The notes below the pieces were generated by a model, which saw nothing but the letters and a program-made list of their open reading frames with translations, ran no database searches and was not told the DNA's origin. Positions 22,220-30,646 of a stretch of 30,646 nucleotides of DNA are shown in pieces. The DNA is taken from assembly GCA_022836615.1 (NCBI GenBank), contig MU405442.1:1-30646 (forward strand). Reading direction: 5' to 3'. The translations under genes and the position numbers were made by a program. The first letter of the stretch is position 1. Each line of letters starts with the position of its first letter. Origin of the DNA: Annulohypoxylon bovei var. microspora (taxonomy: Eukaryota > Ascomycota > Sordariomycetes > Xylariales > Hypoxylaceae).

Positions 22220-22680
22220 TGCACAATATTAAGATTAATTTATTTTAACAAAGAAATGCCCGAGTCTAACGAGGGTAATTGTACAGGTAAAGCTTCCAAG
22301 GTGGTCCTTATTAAAAGTCTTTTATCGCAGTAATCCCGGATCTCCGGCGCTAAAAATTTCCAAGCACCGTTATTTCCAGAGCGGCCGATATGTCCACAGC
22401 AATTGATTGGGTGCATCATCTCGGGTGGGTCCTTTCAACCAATCAAATCAACAGATCTCAGCTCTAAAGGTGGCCCGTTCGCGAGAAGGTGGTTTTCGAC
22501 AAGATTCAGTTTTTCAGAAAACGAAAAGCTTCTCAAAAGCTGGTTCTCGCGCACGGATCAGATGGGTGGCAGATGAATTGATTACCTAAGATGCTTACAT
22601 AATTGACTCAGCCCACGTAAAAAGACCCCTAAGCCGGGTGACTAAGCAACCCCCGAGAAGGTGGCCAAGGCGTTCGAAAG
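22220..22680. other. Intergenic region between YAE1 and the minisatellite
   Basis: About 460 bp of YAE1 upstream sequence. It contains an 8-bp perfect inverted repeat (described separately) and scattered gaaggtgg words resembling the G-rich array that follows. No gene recognised. Confidence 0.5.
22480..22551. repeat. 8-bp inverted repeat enclosing a 56-nt insert
   Basis: cgcgagaa at 22480-22487 is matched by ttctcgcg at 22544-22551. Inside, ttttcg and cgaaaa add further pairing. It could form a long hairpin in DNA or RNA; a function is not evident. Confidence 0.35.
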
Positions 22681-22960
22681 GTGGCTACGGGTGGCTAGGG
22701 GTGGCTAGGGGTGGCTAGGGGTGGCTAGGGGTGGCTACGGGTGGCTACGGGTGGCTACGGGTGGCTAGGGGTGGCTAGGGGTGGCTTAACAGGTCAACGG
22801 GAAGCTGAACGGGTGTTTAGATCGGGGGAGGCTACGGGGGTTCGACGGGGTGTTCGACGGGTGGTTAAAGGGGAGGCTCAAGGGGTGGTTAAACGGGTGG
22901 CAGCACGGGTGGTTAATGGGGTGGCTTAAAGGGTGCCTAGATAGGTGCGCGAACCGTGGT
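22681..22960 (+). repeat. G-rich minisatellite, 10-bp unit gtggctaggg/gtggctacgg
   Basis: Ten perfect-length units, differing only at one G/C position, run in exact 10-bp register from 22681 to 22780. An eleventh, degenerate unit follows, and related gggtggtta/gggtggct words continue to about 22,960. Almost all guanines are on the plus strand, with GGG or GGGG runs every ten bases. Two 60-residue frames in this tract are artefacts of the repeat. It lies immediately before the AT-rich RIP block. Confidence 0.92.
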
Positions 22961-23060
22961 GGTAAGTGGTTTCGTCGGATAAGAAAAAAAATAAAAATAA
23001 AAGATCAAAGAATCGAACCATTAATCCTTGGTTAAACTCGGGATATTATACCATTTAAAC

Positions 23061-24119
23061 GGGTAATTTTACGTTTTATTTCGATTTAAAAGGTTTTTAT
23101 ATCGTTAATTTAAAAAAAAATTAAATTATTACGGTAAATAAATTTTAAATTAAAATATAATTTAAATAATAATAAATTATATATTTTATTAAAAAAAATA
23201 TATAAAAAAAATTAAAAAAAATAAAAATTACGAAATAATTTCGTTTAAAAAGTTTTTTTATATTAATTTTACGGTTAAAATTTTAATTAACCGTTTCGTT
23301 AATATATTTTAAAAATAACGGTAATTAAACGTTATTATATAATTTTTTTTTAAAAAAAAATTCGGTTTATAAATTTTTTTTTATTTATTAATACGTTTAT
23401 AATTTTTTTTTATTTTTTTTATAATAAATAAATCGTTTTTATTTATTATTTTTATTTTTTTTTACGATAATTTCGATTTATTACCGGAATTTAATTAAAA
23501 AATTAATGGTTTTAAAATATAAATTATAAAAGTTTTTTATTTTAATTAACGCGTTAAAATTTTTTAAAAAAAAATATTACGTTAAATTAAAATCGTAATT
23601 TATTTAATTTATTTTATATTAAAGTTTTTTTTAAAAAAATTTAAAATTTAATATTTTAAATATTTCGTATTTTTATTATTACGGGTCGAAAACCCGGAAA
23701 ATTAATTAAAGTAAAAATTAACGCGAATTTATATTATAATTATAAATATAATAAACGTGGGTTTTTATAATAAAATTATTAATAATTTTAAATAAATTAT
23801 TAAAATTATTAAAATATATATAAAAAAAGTTTTTATGTTAATTAATTTAATTTATACTTTTAAATATAAATATTATAACTTTAAAAATAAAAAATTATTT
23901 TTTTTATTAATAAAAATTATTTTATTTTTAATTTTATATAATATAAATTTATTATTATTCATGGAAATTATTATATATTTTTATTAATTATTTTTTAAAT
24001 AATAAAAGTTTTTAAAAAAACATCCATTACGTTAAATGATAATTTAATATATAAATATTTTTTAAATAATAAATAATTAAAATTTTATAATATTTTTTAT
24101 TTTTTATTAATATAATTTA
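23061..24119. repeat. Extremely AT-rich block, unidentified repeat
   Basis: No protein remnant is recognisable. Between 23,061 and about 23,860 plus-strand C is followed by G, or is part of a CCG run, in essentially every case; CpA and CpT are absent. The segment ends in the 5-bp sequence attta that is duplicated at the far end of the next element. Confidence 0.7.
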
Positions 24120-24308
24120 TATTAATAATAAAAAGGATTTATTAATTAAAGGAAGCTTTGTGGCTTTATATGGCTTTATGTGGCTTATGTTATATAAGGT
24201 TATATTTAGCATGGGTTTAGAAATTGGTATTTTGTACGTTTATATATACATAAGATTATAATATATTATATAATATTATATGTAACGCATTGTGACTTAT
24301 TACTTTCA
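24120..24308 (+). repeat. 5' LTR of copy A (189 bp)
   Basis: It aligns over its whole length with 25587-25775, sharing the ttaattaaagga segment, the tggctttata repeats, a ttta(c/t)ata-rich middle and the end gtgac(t/c)ta(t/c)ta(c/t)(t/c)ttca. Differences are mostly transitions, as RIP predicts. Confidence 0.82.
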
Positions 24309-24393
24309 TGGTAGCAACTTCTTTTATTTTAGATAATTATTTAAGGGATTAGGTTACGGTTTTTAGGCCTTTTAGCTTGGGAGGGGAATCGTG

Positions 24394-25281
24394 ATAGTAT
24401 CGGGATTAGGATTTGGTGATGTAACATCGTTGAAAGCTTAGGTTGATAGGCTGGAGAAAGCCTTAAAGAAGTTGACGGTTAAGTAAGAGAAACAAGTTAA
24501 TAACCTTGACGATACGATGTTATTACCTTTACTTTTATTAATAAACGACACGAACCTGCGATGGGAATGATTCGAGTGGAAGTTATTTAAAAAGCTTCGT
24601 TTAATAGGTTTTAAGAACTTTCTTATATGGTTAAAGATGTTAAGTATAACATTAAGATTAATCAGTTACATTAAGGGGATAAATAATATTATTTCGATGG
24701 ATAACTTAAAGATAATTAATATCATTTGTAACAACGTTTGCAAGGACTCATTAAGATTAATAACAGGCTTGAAGCAAGGCATTGTTATGGTTACCTAGTT
24801 CCGTACGAATTATCAGGCACGCGGAGATTAATAAAAGATGTCACTGTGGGAGGAATTCGAGGAGATCAAGTACAACGGTGGTGATCTTATCACGTACGTT
24901 ATAACCTTCACGTACCTCGTCTCACGAAATAGCAATGTGGGGAATAAAATCTCTAATACACAATTAAGAGCACGTTTTATCCGCGGCGTTAAAAATAAAG
25001 CTAAAGATTAGATTATACAACAACATACTTTATTAAAAATATTTATAATTATAATATAAATGATAAAAGATAATTTTATTTTAAAATTTCGCAGCCACAT
25101 TAACAAGGCATTTAATAAGGGTAACAATTACGTTATTAAAAATCAAAACGGCAAGAAATGTTAAAAGTGTAGGAAGCCGGGCCACATTCGCCGTAACTAC
25201 CTTAGCAATAATAAACCTAACGAAATATACAAAATTAATAAATTGGTAGGCACCTTTAAACCGATGCAAGTAATCTTTTAA
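24394..25281 (+). pseudogene. RIP-damaged gag with CCHC zinc knuckle, copy A
   Basis: A single reading frame of 295 codons plus stop survives without frameshift but is cut by about ten in-frame stops, nearly all explicable as CAA/CAG or TGG changed by RIP. The first codon position of the frame is ATA where ATG is expected. The C-terminal knuckle at 25159-25200 keeps the C-x2-C-x4-H-x4-C spacing: Cys, Cys and His are intact and the last ligand is Tyr (TGC to TAC). The central part (EFEEIKYNGGDLITYV, LRARFIRGVKNKAKD) looks like a Ty3-type Gag capsid. No protease or polymerase follows. Confidence 0.8.
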
Positions 25282-25466
25282 ACGTTAAAATATAAAGAAC
25301 GTTATTAAATAATAAAGATTAATTAATTATTTATAAAATTATATGTAAAAACATTAAATAAATTAAAATATGTTATAATTTATTATAATAATTAATTAAT
25401 TAAACCTTAAAAATAAATAAAAATATAAGTAGTAATAAGATCTTTACAATACATATAGCAATAATT

Positions 25467-25545
25467 AAGGGTTAAAAAAAGCTAAACAAGGTTGAAAAAA
25501 GCTAAAATAAGGTTATAAAAAGCAATAATAAGGTTAAAAATAATG
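25467..25545 (+). repeat. Subterminal tandem repeats of copy A
   Basis: Four degenerate units of about 20 bp of the type aaggttgaaaaaagctaaaa lie between gag and the 3' LTR. The same array, inverted, is present in copy B at about 29,280-29,360, so it is part of the element. Confidence 0.75.
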
Positions 25546-25586
25546 TTTTTGGATAGCATTTAAATGGCATTAGCGCCAAGAAAGCG

Positions 25587-25775
25587 TATTAGTAATAAAA
25601 GAAATTTATTAATTAAAGGAAACTTTATGGCTTTATATGGCTTTATATGGCTTATACCATATAAGGCTACACTTAACATAAGTTTAAAAACTAATATTTT
25701 ATACGTTTACATACATATAAAATCATAATACATCACACGGTATTACACGCAATACATCGTGACCTACTACCTTCA
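25587..25775 (+). repeat. 3' LTR of copy A (189 bp)
   Basis: Direct repeat of 24120-24308. It is preceded by a purine-rich ccaagaaagcg that may be the polypurine-tract remnant, and followed by the target duplication attta. Confidence 0.82.
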
Positions 25776-26673
25776 ATTTAAATATATATAAATTTTTTAA
25801 TAAATTTTTTAATAACTTTATAATTAATTTATTAAATAACTTTAATTTATTTTATAAAATTAAAAAAATAACTTTAATTAAAAATAAATATTTAATTTAA
25901 ATTAATAAATAAAAAAATTTCTTAATATATATAATTATATTAAATTTTTTTATTTCAAAAAATTTAATATATTTTAAATTAAAAAAAAATAAATGTTTAT
26001 AAAATTATGTTTTTAATTTTAATTAAAAAACGGTAATGTTTAATATAATAATTTAATATAAAAAAGCTTAATAAAAAATATAATAATAAAGTTTTTATTT
26101 AAATTTTAATCGAAAAATTTAAAAATAAATAATTAATTTAAATTATTTATTAAAATTTAATTAAAATATATTAAAATATTTTTTAATATTTTAATAATTT
26201 CTTCGTTAATTTTAAAAATAAATTAACTTTAATTAATAAATTAAAATAAAAAAAGGAAAATAAAATTAATTACATTAATATAAGGTTAAATAATAAATTA
26301 AAAAATGTTTTTATAATAAAAAAATTAAATAAAAAAGATTATAATAAATGGGTGGTTAAAGTTAATAATATAATAATTAAAATGGAAAAAGCATTAAATT
26401 ATAAAAAAAAACCCGTTTTATAATCATTTAATATAAAAAAACATTTAATTAAAAAACTATTAATTTTATTAATATAATAATTATTTAAAAATAAAAATTA
26501 AAGTTCGACGGGAATAAAAACATAATTATAAATAAAATAAATTATATAATTTTAACCACCGTAATAATTATAATAATAAATTAAATAAATAATTTACATT
26601 AAAGTAATAATAATTTATTAAAAACATAATAAAAATTAAATTAAAAGTTTAAAAAATTTAAAAAAAAAATAAA

Positions 26674-26715
26674 TGTGTTTATTATATAAAAGTAAAGTAC
26701 TTTATAATAATTTAC
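26674..26715 (+). pseudogene. Probable Gag zinc knuckle with three ligands lost
   Basis: Read in frame, the 14 codons keep C-x2-C-x4-H-x4-C spacing, but only the first Cys remains. The second Cys, the His and the last Cys are all Tyr codons (tat, tac, tac), each one RIP-type transition from TGT, CAC and TGC. A proline codon follows, as in many Gag knuckles. Confidence 0.45.
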
Positions 26716-27659
26716 CCGTTATTTTAAACCACATTTTAACCGGACCGCGGTAACGGAAATAACACACTATAAATAACCATTATAAAAACTTAAAATAATT
26801 AAAATGTTAAAAATAATTATAAATCATTAAAATATTTAAAAAATGAATAACTTTTAAATAAAATTACATTTAAAAGTTAATATTAAAACTTATAAATATT
26901 AAAAAAAACTTAAATAAAATATATACCATTCTTTTTAATTAAAACTTTATTAAACGAATAAAAATTTATTAATATATTTATAAATTCGAAATATTTAATA
27001 TATTTAACATTTAATAAAAAACTTATATAATAAATAAAATTACCGCACATATTTATTTAAAAAAAAAAATTAAAATTAATTAAAAATAAAAAATTTTATA
27101 TAATTAATACATTTATATATATAAAAATTAATATAAATAATAAAAAAAAATGAATATAAAGTTATATTATTTTAAATTTCACATTTCTTTTAATATTAAA
27201 AAAATTATAAATAAAATAAAACGATATTATTTATAAAGTAAAAAAAAAGTTAATTAAAATAAATTTAAAGAAATATAATTTAATAATATATAAAAAAAGT
27301 TAAAATATTATTTAAATATTTTACGATATTAAAATAAAATGCTTATAAATTAAAAAAGTTAAATATATAATAAAAAATATATTTTTAATATTTATAACTT
27401 AAAAAAAGAAATGTTAATATAAAAAAAACGGTAAAAATATTTAAATTTTTAATGTTATTATATAAAATATTAATATCGTATTAAAAAAGAAAAAAAAGTT
27501 TATAATTAATTAAATTTAAAAAATATTACTTAATAAATTAAAGGATTAAATTAAAGATTTTTTAAATAACGAAGGTATAATATTATTATTATTAAAATTA
27601 AAGTTAAACATTAAAATTAATTTATAAAAAAATAATTAAAAAAAAAATCTTATAAAAGC

Positions 27660-28450
27660 TTTTATATAATATATTAAAAAAAAAGCTTTTAATGTTATAA
27701 AAAACTTTAATAAGTTTATTAAATAAAAAATAAATTAAAATTAATAATTTTTTGGGAAAAGCATTAATATTATTTATAAAAAAATTAAAAAACAATTTTT
27801 AATTTTATATAAATTATAAAAGCTTTAACACCATTTTAACATATAACCGTTATTCGTTATTATTAATTAAAGAAATTTTATAATCTTTTTATAAAGTTAA
27901 ATGGTTAATTAAAATTAACATTAAAACCATATTTTATAAATTATAAATAAAAAAAAAAAAATTATTTTTTATATTTAATTTAAGGTTTTTAAATGGTTAA
28001 TTACACCTTTTAAATTATATAAAACATTAATAATATTTTAACGTTATATTAATAAAATTTTATTTAATTTTTTAAATAATTATTATTTAATATACGTAAA
28101 TAATGTAATAATTTATTTAAATAAATTTCGTAAAAACCACATAAATAAAATTAAAATAATATTAAAATGCCTTAATAACGTTAATTTAAAGTTAAACTTT
28201 TTTAAATGTTTTTTTATTATAAAGGAAATTAAATACTTAAGTTTTATTATTACGGTGGGAAAAAAAATTAAAGTAAATTTTAATAAAATTATAATTATTA
28301 AAAGGTGGGAATTATTTATAAATATATAAAAAATTTACAACTTTTTAAAGTTTACGAATTTTTATAAAATGTTTATTAAAGGATTTAATAAGTTAATTAC
28401 CTTTTTAATTATTTTAATAAAAAAAAGGTTTTTTTTAAATAAAAGTAAAA
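27660..28450 (+). pseudogene. Reverse transcriptase domain of Ty3/Gypsy pol, RIP-mutated
   Basis: Conserved RT blocks can be followed: ALILFIKK and a YI(N)Y-type motif (for LFVKK and VDYR), NRYSLLLIKEIL (for NRYPLP), KWLIKINIKTIFYK (for the first catalytic Asp block, Asp to Asn), then after a frameshift near 27,940 FKVFKWLITPF, RYINKILFNFLNNY and YVNNVIIYLN at 28093-28122. The YVDD catalytic pair reads Asn-Asn (aat aat at 28099-28104), both G-to-A changes. Downstream LKLNFFKCFF, IKYLSFII and the FTNFYKMFIKGFNKLI stretch match the Gypsy connection region. The enzyme is certainly dead. Confidence 0.85.
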
Positions 28451-28539
28451 AATAAACATAATGTTTAAAAAATTAAAATATTTATTTATTATTATATTAA
28501 TTTTAATTTATTAAAACTTTAATTAAGAAATGTATTTAA

Positions 28540-28990
28540 AAACGGATTATTTAAGGTGGGTTTTAAGAATTTATTTTTTATAAAAAAATTATAATAAAAT
28601 ATTAAAGCTTATGGTTTATTATTTAATAAAATTATTATTAATTAAATGTAATTATAAAATATATAATAAAAAGCTTTTAATAATTATTAAATTAATAAAA
28701 ATATAATAAAAAAAATTATAAAAGGTAATTAAACTTTTTATAATTTTTATAAATTATAAGAATTTAAAATATTTTATAATTATTTATAAATTAAATAAAT
28801 GTTAAATACATTAAAAATAAACTTTATTAAAATTTAATTTTATTATGAAATACTAAGTTAATAAAAAAGTAAAATAATTTAATACTTTATTAAAATAAAG
28901 TTAAAATATCCCGGTAAATTAAAAGAATAAAAAAATAATAAATCGTATATAACATTTATTTAAATAAAAATGATTATTTTTAATAAAAAT
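28540..28990 (+). pseudogene. RNase H domain remnant
   Basis: Downstream of RT, in place and orientation, short matches remain: a YKNLKYF-like stretch near 28,755-28,775 corresponds to the DHKNLEYF block of Gypsy RNase H, and a YPGK near 28,910 to the RPGK-type block. Frame is lost several times. It ends where copy B inserts. Confidence 0.55.
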
Positions 28991-29017
28991 AATAATAATA
29001 AATATTTTAAAAGTAAT

Positions 29018-29197
29018 AAGTCACGATGCGTTTACGTGTAATACCATGTGATATATTATAATTTTTTATATTATATAAACGTATAAATTACCAGCTTTTA
29101 ATCTTAAATAAACGTAACTTTATATGGCATAAGTTACATAAAATTACATAAAGTTATAAAGCGCCTTTTAATTAATAAATCCTTTTTATTACTAATA
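29018..29197 (-). repeat. 3' LTR of copy B (180 bp)
   Basis: Aligns with 30201-30390 and, inverted, with both LTRs of copy A, including the tggcttta-type repeats and the gcgccttttaatta segment. It is about 10 bp shorter than its partner. Confidence 0.8.
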
Positions 29198-29279
29198 CGT
29201 TCTCTTAATGTTAATGTTATTTAAATGTTATTTAAAAACATTATTTTCAATTTTATTATTGCTTTTTATAACTTTATTT

Positions 29280-29360
29280 TAGTTTTTTTTTAACCTTATT
29301 TAATTTCTTTTAACCTTGTTTAACTTTTTTCAACCTTGTTTAACCTTTTTTAACCTTTAA
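29280..29360 (-). repeat. Subterminal tandem repeats of copy B
   Basis: Repeated aaccttgtttaactttttt units, the inverted equivalent of the array at 25467-25545 in copy A, between gag and the 3' LTR. Confidence 0.75.
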
Positions 29361-29564
29361 TTACTATTATATGCATCGTAAAAATCTTATTATTGTTTAT
29401 ATTTTTATTTTTTAAAGGTTTAATTAACTAATTATCGTGATAAACCACAATATATTTTAATTTATTTAACGCTTTTATATACGATCCCGTAAATAATTAA
29501 TTAACTTTACGGTTCCGTTACTTATCCTAGTAATGTTTTTTAAGTTTAATAACGCTTTTTAAGC

Positions 29565-30116
29565 TTAAAATAATATTTTTATTATTTTAAAGTTATTTTT
29601 TAATCCATTAACCTTGTAAGCTTCACCAGCCTTGTTATTATTAAAGTAATTTCGGCGAATATTTCTTAACTTTTTATATTTTTAACACTTTTTGTTATTT
29701 TAATCCGTGATATGGTTATTACCTTTGTCGGTTACTTTATTAAATACCTTATTAATATAATTGCAAAATTTTAATAAAGTACGTTATTAAGTAATTTATT
29801 CTTTAATACCGCGAATAAAACGTGCCCACATTTATATATTCGTAATTTTATTTTTAAGGTTGCGAATAAAATATGCTCGTATTTGTATATTCGAAATTTT
29901 ATTTTTTATATCGTTGTTTCGATCGACCGTAATAAGATCACCATTATCGTATAAATTTATATTATTCGTTAATAAAAGTAAAAATAATAACATTATATCG
30001 TTAAAAGTTTTAATTTACTTCTTTTATTTAATCGTTAACTCCTTTAAAGCTTTCTTTAATTTATTAATTTAAGCTCTTAATAAAGTAATATTTTTAAATC
30101 TTAATGTCGATGTTAT
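29565..30116 (-). pseudogene. RIP-damaged, internally deleted gag of copy B
   Basis: A frame of 183 codons plus stop, homologous to the 295-codon gag of copy A and in the same phase throughout, again with several RIP-type stops and ATA in place of the start codon. The zinc knuckle (29646-29687) keeps the first Cys; the second and last ligands are Tyr. The central region lacks about 390 bp that copy A has, and a 51-bp segment is tandemly duplicated at 29811-29912. Net difference is 336 bp, a multiple of three. Confidence 0.75.
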
Positions 30117-30200
30117 TAATCTCCCCCTTTTAAGTTAAAAGGCTTAAAAATCGTAATTTAATCCTTTAAATAAATACTTAAAATGGAAAAGGTGTTACCA

Positions 30201-30390
30201 TAAAAGTAATAAATTACGATGCGTTTATATATAATATTATATAATATATTACAATTTTTTATATTATATAAATATATAAATTATTAACTTTTAATTTTAA
30301 ATAAACGTAACCTTATATAACATAAGCCACATAAAGCCACATAAAGCCACAAAGCGCCTTTTAACTAATAAATCCCTTTTATTATTAATA
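30201..30390 (-). repeat. 5' LTR of copy B (190 bp)
   Basis: The element-strand start (tattaataat) is at 30390 and the end (ctttta, from an expected cttca-type end) at 30201, abutting the primer-binding-site candidate. Flanked outside by tattt. Confidence 0.8.
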
Positions 30391-30395
30391 TATTT

Positions 30396-30556
30396 AAATA
30401 TTTTTAATAAATGTTATTAAAATATTAAAAAAAAAAGTAATATTAAATTAAAGCTTTATAATTATATTTATTAAAATTTTTTTTTTATAATAAAAACTTA
30501 TAAGCTTTATAAAATTAAAAGGTTATTAAAAATATAAACTTTAAAATAATTTAAAA
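30396..30556. repeat. AT-rich remainder of the right block
   Basis: About 160 bp of A/T-rich sequence after copy B. It may continue the interrupted Gypsy remnant, but no domain can be read. Confidence 0.5.
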
Positions 30557-30646
30557 TTTTTGGGGTCTTTTTTTTCTTTTACCCGGTACGGCCCTCCACA
30601 ATGTCCGGGAAAACGCGACCTCCGCAAGCTCCGGGGCGTTTTTGCC
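30557..30646. other. Return to GC-rich sequence at the window end
   Basis: Composition changes within a few bases from nearly pure A/T to GC-rich (cccggtacggccctccac...). The stretch is too short to assign. It marks the right edge of the RIP block. Confidence 0.6.

Larger units (their letters stand above)
24120..25775 (+). mobile_element. Complete short gag-only LTR retroelement, copy A
   Basis: A 1,656-bp element bounded by two 189-bp LTRs (24120-24308 and 25587-25775) in direct orientation. attta is present on both outer sides (24115-24119 and 25776-25780) as a 5-bp target-site duplication. Directly inside the left LTR is tggtagcaac (24309-24318), a primer-binding-site candidate whose tggtagc would pair with the gctacca 3' end of initiator-Met tRNAs. 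The only coding content is a gag pseudogene; the ~300 bp between it and the right LTR holds short tandem repeats and no pol domain. LTR ends now read TA...CA; TG to TA at the left end is a RIP-type change. The size and content match non-autonomous gag-bearing elements (TR-GAG type) known from plants. Confidence 0.82.
25781..29012 (+). mobile_element. RIP-degraded Ty3/Gypsy-like retrotransposon remnant
   Basis: About 3.2 kb of A-rich plus-strand sequence carries, in order, a probable Gag zinc knuckle (26674-26715), reverse transcriptase (about 27,660-28,450) and RNase H (about 28,540-28,990). The remnant is cut on the right by copy B of the gag-only element; no integrase was recognised. Its LTRs were not found. 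Order and orientation fit a Ty3/Gypsy gag-pol element. Confidence 0.7.
29018..30390 (-). mobile_element. Gag-only LTR retroelement, copy B (internally deleted)
   Basis: A 1,373-bp element on the minus strand, homologous to copy A along its length. Its 5' LTR is 30201-30390 (190 bp) and its 3' LTR 29018-29197 (180 bp). tattt flanks both sides (29013-29017 and 30391-30395) as target duplication. Inside the 5' LTR is ggtgttacca (30191-30200), i.e. tggtaacacc on the element strand, the primer-site counterpart of copy A. It carries a shorter gag pseudogene and the same subterminal repeats. It sits at the right end of the recognisable Gypsy remnant. Confidence 0.82.

Noticed and set aside
22741..23035. 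Two overlapping 60-residue frames in the G-rich tract
   Set aside because: They arise from the 10-bp repeat, which has no stop in those frames; the peptides are low-complexity.
23004..23040. tRNA-like or SINE-like B box on the minus strand (ggttcgattc) followed by a T tract
   Set aside because: No A box at proper distance and no cloverleaf can be drawn; a chance match next to A/T-rich sequence is more likely.
24120..25775. CRISPR-like array because of regularly repeated tggcttta words
   Set aside because: Repeats are short, adjacent and inside LTRs of a fungal retroelement; no spacers.
24120..30390. One large composite or TIR transposon, since similar LTR sequences occur inverted at both ends
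   Set aside because: Each direct LTR pair has its own 5-bp target duplication (attta; tattt) and its own gag in matching orientation, so these are two independent insertions around an older element.

Overview
The window comes from a filamentous ascomycete (Pezizomycotina, probably Sordariomycetes-like). The evidence is compact genes with several 50-190 bp GT-AG introns, proteins of clear fungal type (AzgA purine carrier, Zn2Cys6 regulator starting MVGVPGRSK, Atg3, Elp6, Yae1), and very AT-rich blocks carrying the C-to-T / G-to-A damage of repeat-induced point mutation (RIP). Class-level placement is inference.

Layout: 1 to about 705 is a RIP-degraded AT-rich block. From about 706 to 22,670 lies an intact gene island. 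In order it holds: an L-rhamnose mutarotase-family gene (+, 1100-1671); a mitochondrial-type thioredoxin-fold protein (-, 1817-2490); a large MFS drug-type transporter (-, 2880-5569); Elongator subunit ELP6 (+, 7000-7942); ribosomal protein eL37 (-, 8271-8850); autophagy E2 ATG3 (+, 9830-10984); an AzgA-type purine permease (-, 11542-13935); an MFS sugar transporter (-, 14968-17308); a Zn2Cys6 transcription factor (+, 18684-20817); and YAE1 (-, 21524-22219). I rebuilt exon structures by hand from splice sites, reading frame and family conservation. All ten genes can be read through without a stop, although one junction in the sugar transporter is uncertain.

At 22,681 a G-rich 10-bp minisatellite marks the island's right edge. 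From about 23,060 to 30,556 the sequence is RIP-ravaged retrotransposon DNA: (i) 23,061-24,119, unidentified, in which plus-strand C survives almost only in CpG; (ii) a complete short LTR element on + (24,120-25,775) with 189-bp LTRs, matching 5-bp target duplications, a primer-binding-site candidate and only a gag pseudogene; (iii) an older Ty3/Gypsy-like gag-pol remnant on + (25,776-29,012) whose reverse transcriptase and RNase H are still recognisable; (iv) a second copy of the gag-only element on - (29,018-30,390), again with its own target duplication, inserted at the end of the Gypsy remnant. GC-rich DNA resumes at about 30,557.

The genes are mostly unrelated housekeeping and transport functions. 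The divergent sugar transporter/Zn2Cys6 pair is a candidate regulator-target pair. The least expected content is the two-copy, gag-only LTR family: its structure can be defined to the base despite RIP, and one copy carries an in-frame internal deletion and an in-frame 51-bp duplication.
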